The position numbers and the translations under genes were made by a program. Positions 62,181 through 64,000 of a DNA stretch of 64,000 bases are shown here, piece after piece. Numbering within the stretch: position 1 is the stretch's first letter; the number at the start of each line of letters is the position of its first letter. The notes under the pieces were generated by a model. It made no database searches, had not been told where the DNA came from, and saw only the letters and a list, made by a program, of their open reading frames with translations. The DNA comes from Cricetomys ansorgei. Lineage: Eukaryota > Chordata > Mammalia > Rodentia > Nesomyidae. The DNA is taken from assembly GCA_026225945.1 (NCBI GenBank), contig JAMJFZ010001816.1, forward strand, positions 1,198,001 to 1,262,000, given 5' to 3'.

Positions 62181-62212
62181 TCTACATTCCAGGTGCTACA
62201 TTCAGAGGCCTG

Positions 62213-63061
62213 TGTGGTCTAGATGAAATTTAGACACACCTTTAAACCATTATTCAGAAAACTGTAGTAACAAAAAACTTTATTCCCATTCCTCAGATAG
62301 CAGTGATAGTTTACACTTTTAGTACCTAGAAAAATCAGTGAAAGCAGACACAGGAAGCAGAATTCAGAAGGAGACAGTATCACACCGGAAGTGTTATCAG
62401 AGATGAACCAGAGTGCATGGTAAACAAAGTGACTAGTCAGAGGAAGAATTAACAGAGTAAGGACATGCCCAACTCTCATGAGAAAAGGCAGGCTCTCAGC
62501 TCAATAAAAGAGAGTTACATAGGAGTTAGAGTCATTCAGTTAACAGAGTCAGTTGAAGAATCAGATAGAGGAGGCAGTTGAAGAGTCAGTAAGAAGAGTC
62601 AGTTAACAGAAGCAGTAAGAAGAGTCAGTTGAGGAGCAGTTAATAGTAAGTTGAAGAGTCAGTTACAGAGGAGTTACAGAAGCTGAGGCTGGACTGAGTT
62701 ATAGCACAGTCAGTTACAATGGCAGATGAAGTAGTGAGATCTCAGGCAGAGACACAGAGACACAGAGACACAAGCCGAGCTCAGCAGAAGCCCAGAAGAA
62801 AAAGTGAGCTGAACCAGAAGAATCAGAGTTCAGAAGGAACTAGTCAGTCGTTCATTCAGCAGTAGATCTCAGAAACTAAGGCTAAAGCCTTCTAGGTCTA
62901 GGCTAGCAGTTTAAATATTCTAGATTGTAGGAAGACTGAAGCCTTCTAGCTCAAGGATTAGGACTAGATTGTATAAAGGGCAAAACTCTCAAATCTCCTG
63001 GGTTTCAGAGTTAGAATCAGTGATTTAATTAGACAAAAGAATAAACTGTCCTCTGCCCTGA
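62213..63061 (+). mobile_element. LTR copy 4, opposite orientation to copies 1-3
   Basis: In sense orientation: agacacacctttaaaccatt and gcagacacaggaagcagaat near the start, a degenerate GAGTCAGTT tandem array, aggctggactgagttatagc, then an AATAAA signal at 63040-63045 inside gaataaactgtcctctgcc. These match the reverse complement of copies 1-3. The first part (equivalent to TGTAGAGG and what follows) is not recognisable, so the element is 5'-truncated or diverged. Ends are approximate. Confidence 0.65.
62528..62685 (+). repeat. Degenerate tandem array (GAGTCAGTTGAA-type) inside LTR copy 4
   Basis: About a dozen 10- to 13-base units on the pattern agagtcagttgaa / gagtcagttaaca / gagtcagtaagaa. 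Copies 1-3 have C/T-rich sequence at the equivalent place but no comparable regular array. Confidence 0.85.
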
Positions 63062-63099
63062 ATCAAGTCTATATCTGGTAAATCTGCATCAACATCTGC

Positions 63100-63185
63100 C
63101 ATCTACAACTACAGCTGAGCAAGGCAATGATCTGAGTCTCAGCCTAGTGTGACCAGTGTTGAGTAGATCATGTCATTTTATTTTA
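63100..63185 (-). mobile_element. Possible continuation of the old L1 split by LTR copy 4
   Basis: cagctgagcaaggcaatgat, then gatcatgtcattttatttta resembles the next landmarks of the L1 that precedes the LTR. Short and weak. Confidence 0.4.
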
Positions 63186-64000
63186 CTCTAAGAGACATTA
63201 AGAGTTCAAAAGCATGGCTAAATATTTGGTAAAATAGAGACTTTTCCTATAGGTTTCCTGAGGCACATCATGTTTTGTCTACTGTATTTAAAAGCCCCTT
63301 CTAATCTCTGATCTTGTCCATTCACATTTGGATACTAAACTGAGAACATAGCTCTCTTTGTATTTTCTAAAGCATACATTTTCAGGTCACTCATTCTTGC
63401 AGTCTGTTCCTATGCTAGACTGAAGAACACTTAATGAGGAAATTCAAGCCTATCCTGAGGGACAGAGAGAGAAGGGATTTGTGAAAGAGGAAATACTTTA
63501 TTTACATTGCTTTTAATTCTTAATCATTCTTAACTATTTTAGTGTCTGAGTAACTACAGAATGTGATCAATCCTGACCTAAATGTTTACACAATATCTAT
63601 TATGATGCCAAAATAGAATAAACACTCTGTGTTTCTTGTTTTAATGAAAGCTAGAGTAGTATAATGTTTTAATCTGTCCTACGTTCCTTAAGAAAATTCT
63701 CACTGCAAATCTGCTAGAGCCTAATTGTTTAAATGCAAACACATAAAATTGAAAGAGCAGCATTTAATCAAATAGAATGACTTGAGATTTTAGTGTTAAA
63801 TCTATCCTCTAACTCAAATATAAAAAAATCTATGTAATTTAGACATCTATTTTTAAGCAAGTTTGTTCATAATACATGTTTCTATGTACAATGCTTTCCA
63901 ACACATACTCATCTAAGATAAATTATTTACAAAATATGGATATATGTGTCTATGTGTAATCAAAAATGCCAATGAAAAGAAAAAGTAGAGAAGTGTATAT
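63186..64000. other. Unique AT-rich DNA, no gene seen
   Basis: No repeat or exon recognised to the window end. Confidence 0.45.

Noticed and set aside
1..64000. CRISPR arrays, operons, attachment sites or a bacterial-type system
   Set aside because: The window is vertebrate DNA with rodent SINEs and LINEs. No regularly spaced repeats with unique spacers and no clustered genes exist.

Overview
The window is AT-rich, CpG-poor mammalian nuclear DNA from a muroid rodent. It carries B1, B2/B3, B4/RSINE1-type and ID-type SINEs together with rodent (Lx-like) LINE-1 3' ends. The exact genus cannot be read from the sequence. An LTR family that I cannot name occurs in four copies. I infer a muroid, perhaps cricetid, genome rather than standard house mouse. 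Every assignment to a repeat family rests on my recall of consensus sequences, not on a search.

No host protein-coding gene, exon, tRNA, rRNA or other RNA gene could be supported. All long open frames are explained by simple repeats, transposon remnants or chance. The only coding remnant is the frameshifted C-terminus of a LINE-1 ORF2 near 22.2-22.5 kb. The window therefore looks like a gene desert or the inside of a very large intron.

Layout. 0-4.4 kb: a B3 SINE and two old L1 3' UTRs. 4.4-10 kb: unique AT-rich DNA with a conserved-element candidate at 8.5-9.0 kb and an unclassified LTR-like block at 9.1-9.6 kb. 10-19 kb: B1, ID and B4 SINEs, a relatively CpG-rich unique block at 14.0-14.4 kb, and a URR1-like repeat. 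21-32 kb: L1 3' ends at 21.2, 28.5 and 31.7 kb, an ID plus B1 pair, and unique blocks with many ATTA cores at 24.2-24.6 kb. 33.8-42.4 kb: the repeat-dense part, with L1, an ERV 3' LTR with attached internal sequence and polypurine tract, four B4-type or B3 SINEs, an LTR inside a B3, and a B1 inside a B3. 42.4-52 kb: mostly unique, with one LTR and one URR1-like repeat. 51.9-53.2 kb: a long CTTT/CT microsatellite attached to an L1 with a twin-priming inversion. 53-59.6 kb: unique. 59.6-63.2 kb: two plus-strand L1 pieces, CA repeats, a B1, and an old L1 next to or split by the fourth LTR copy.

The most informative structures are the four-copy LTR family with an internal polypurine tract, the two nested SINE insertions, the twin-primed L1, and several repeat-free blocks that could be conserved regulatory elements. 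No new cellular system was found.
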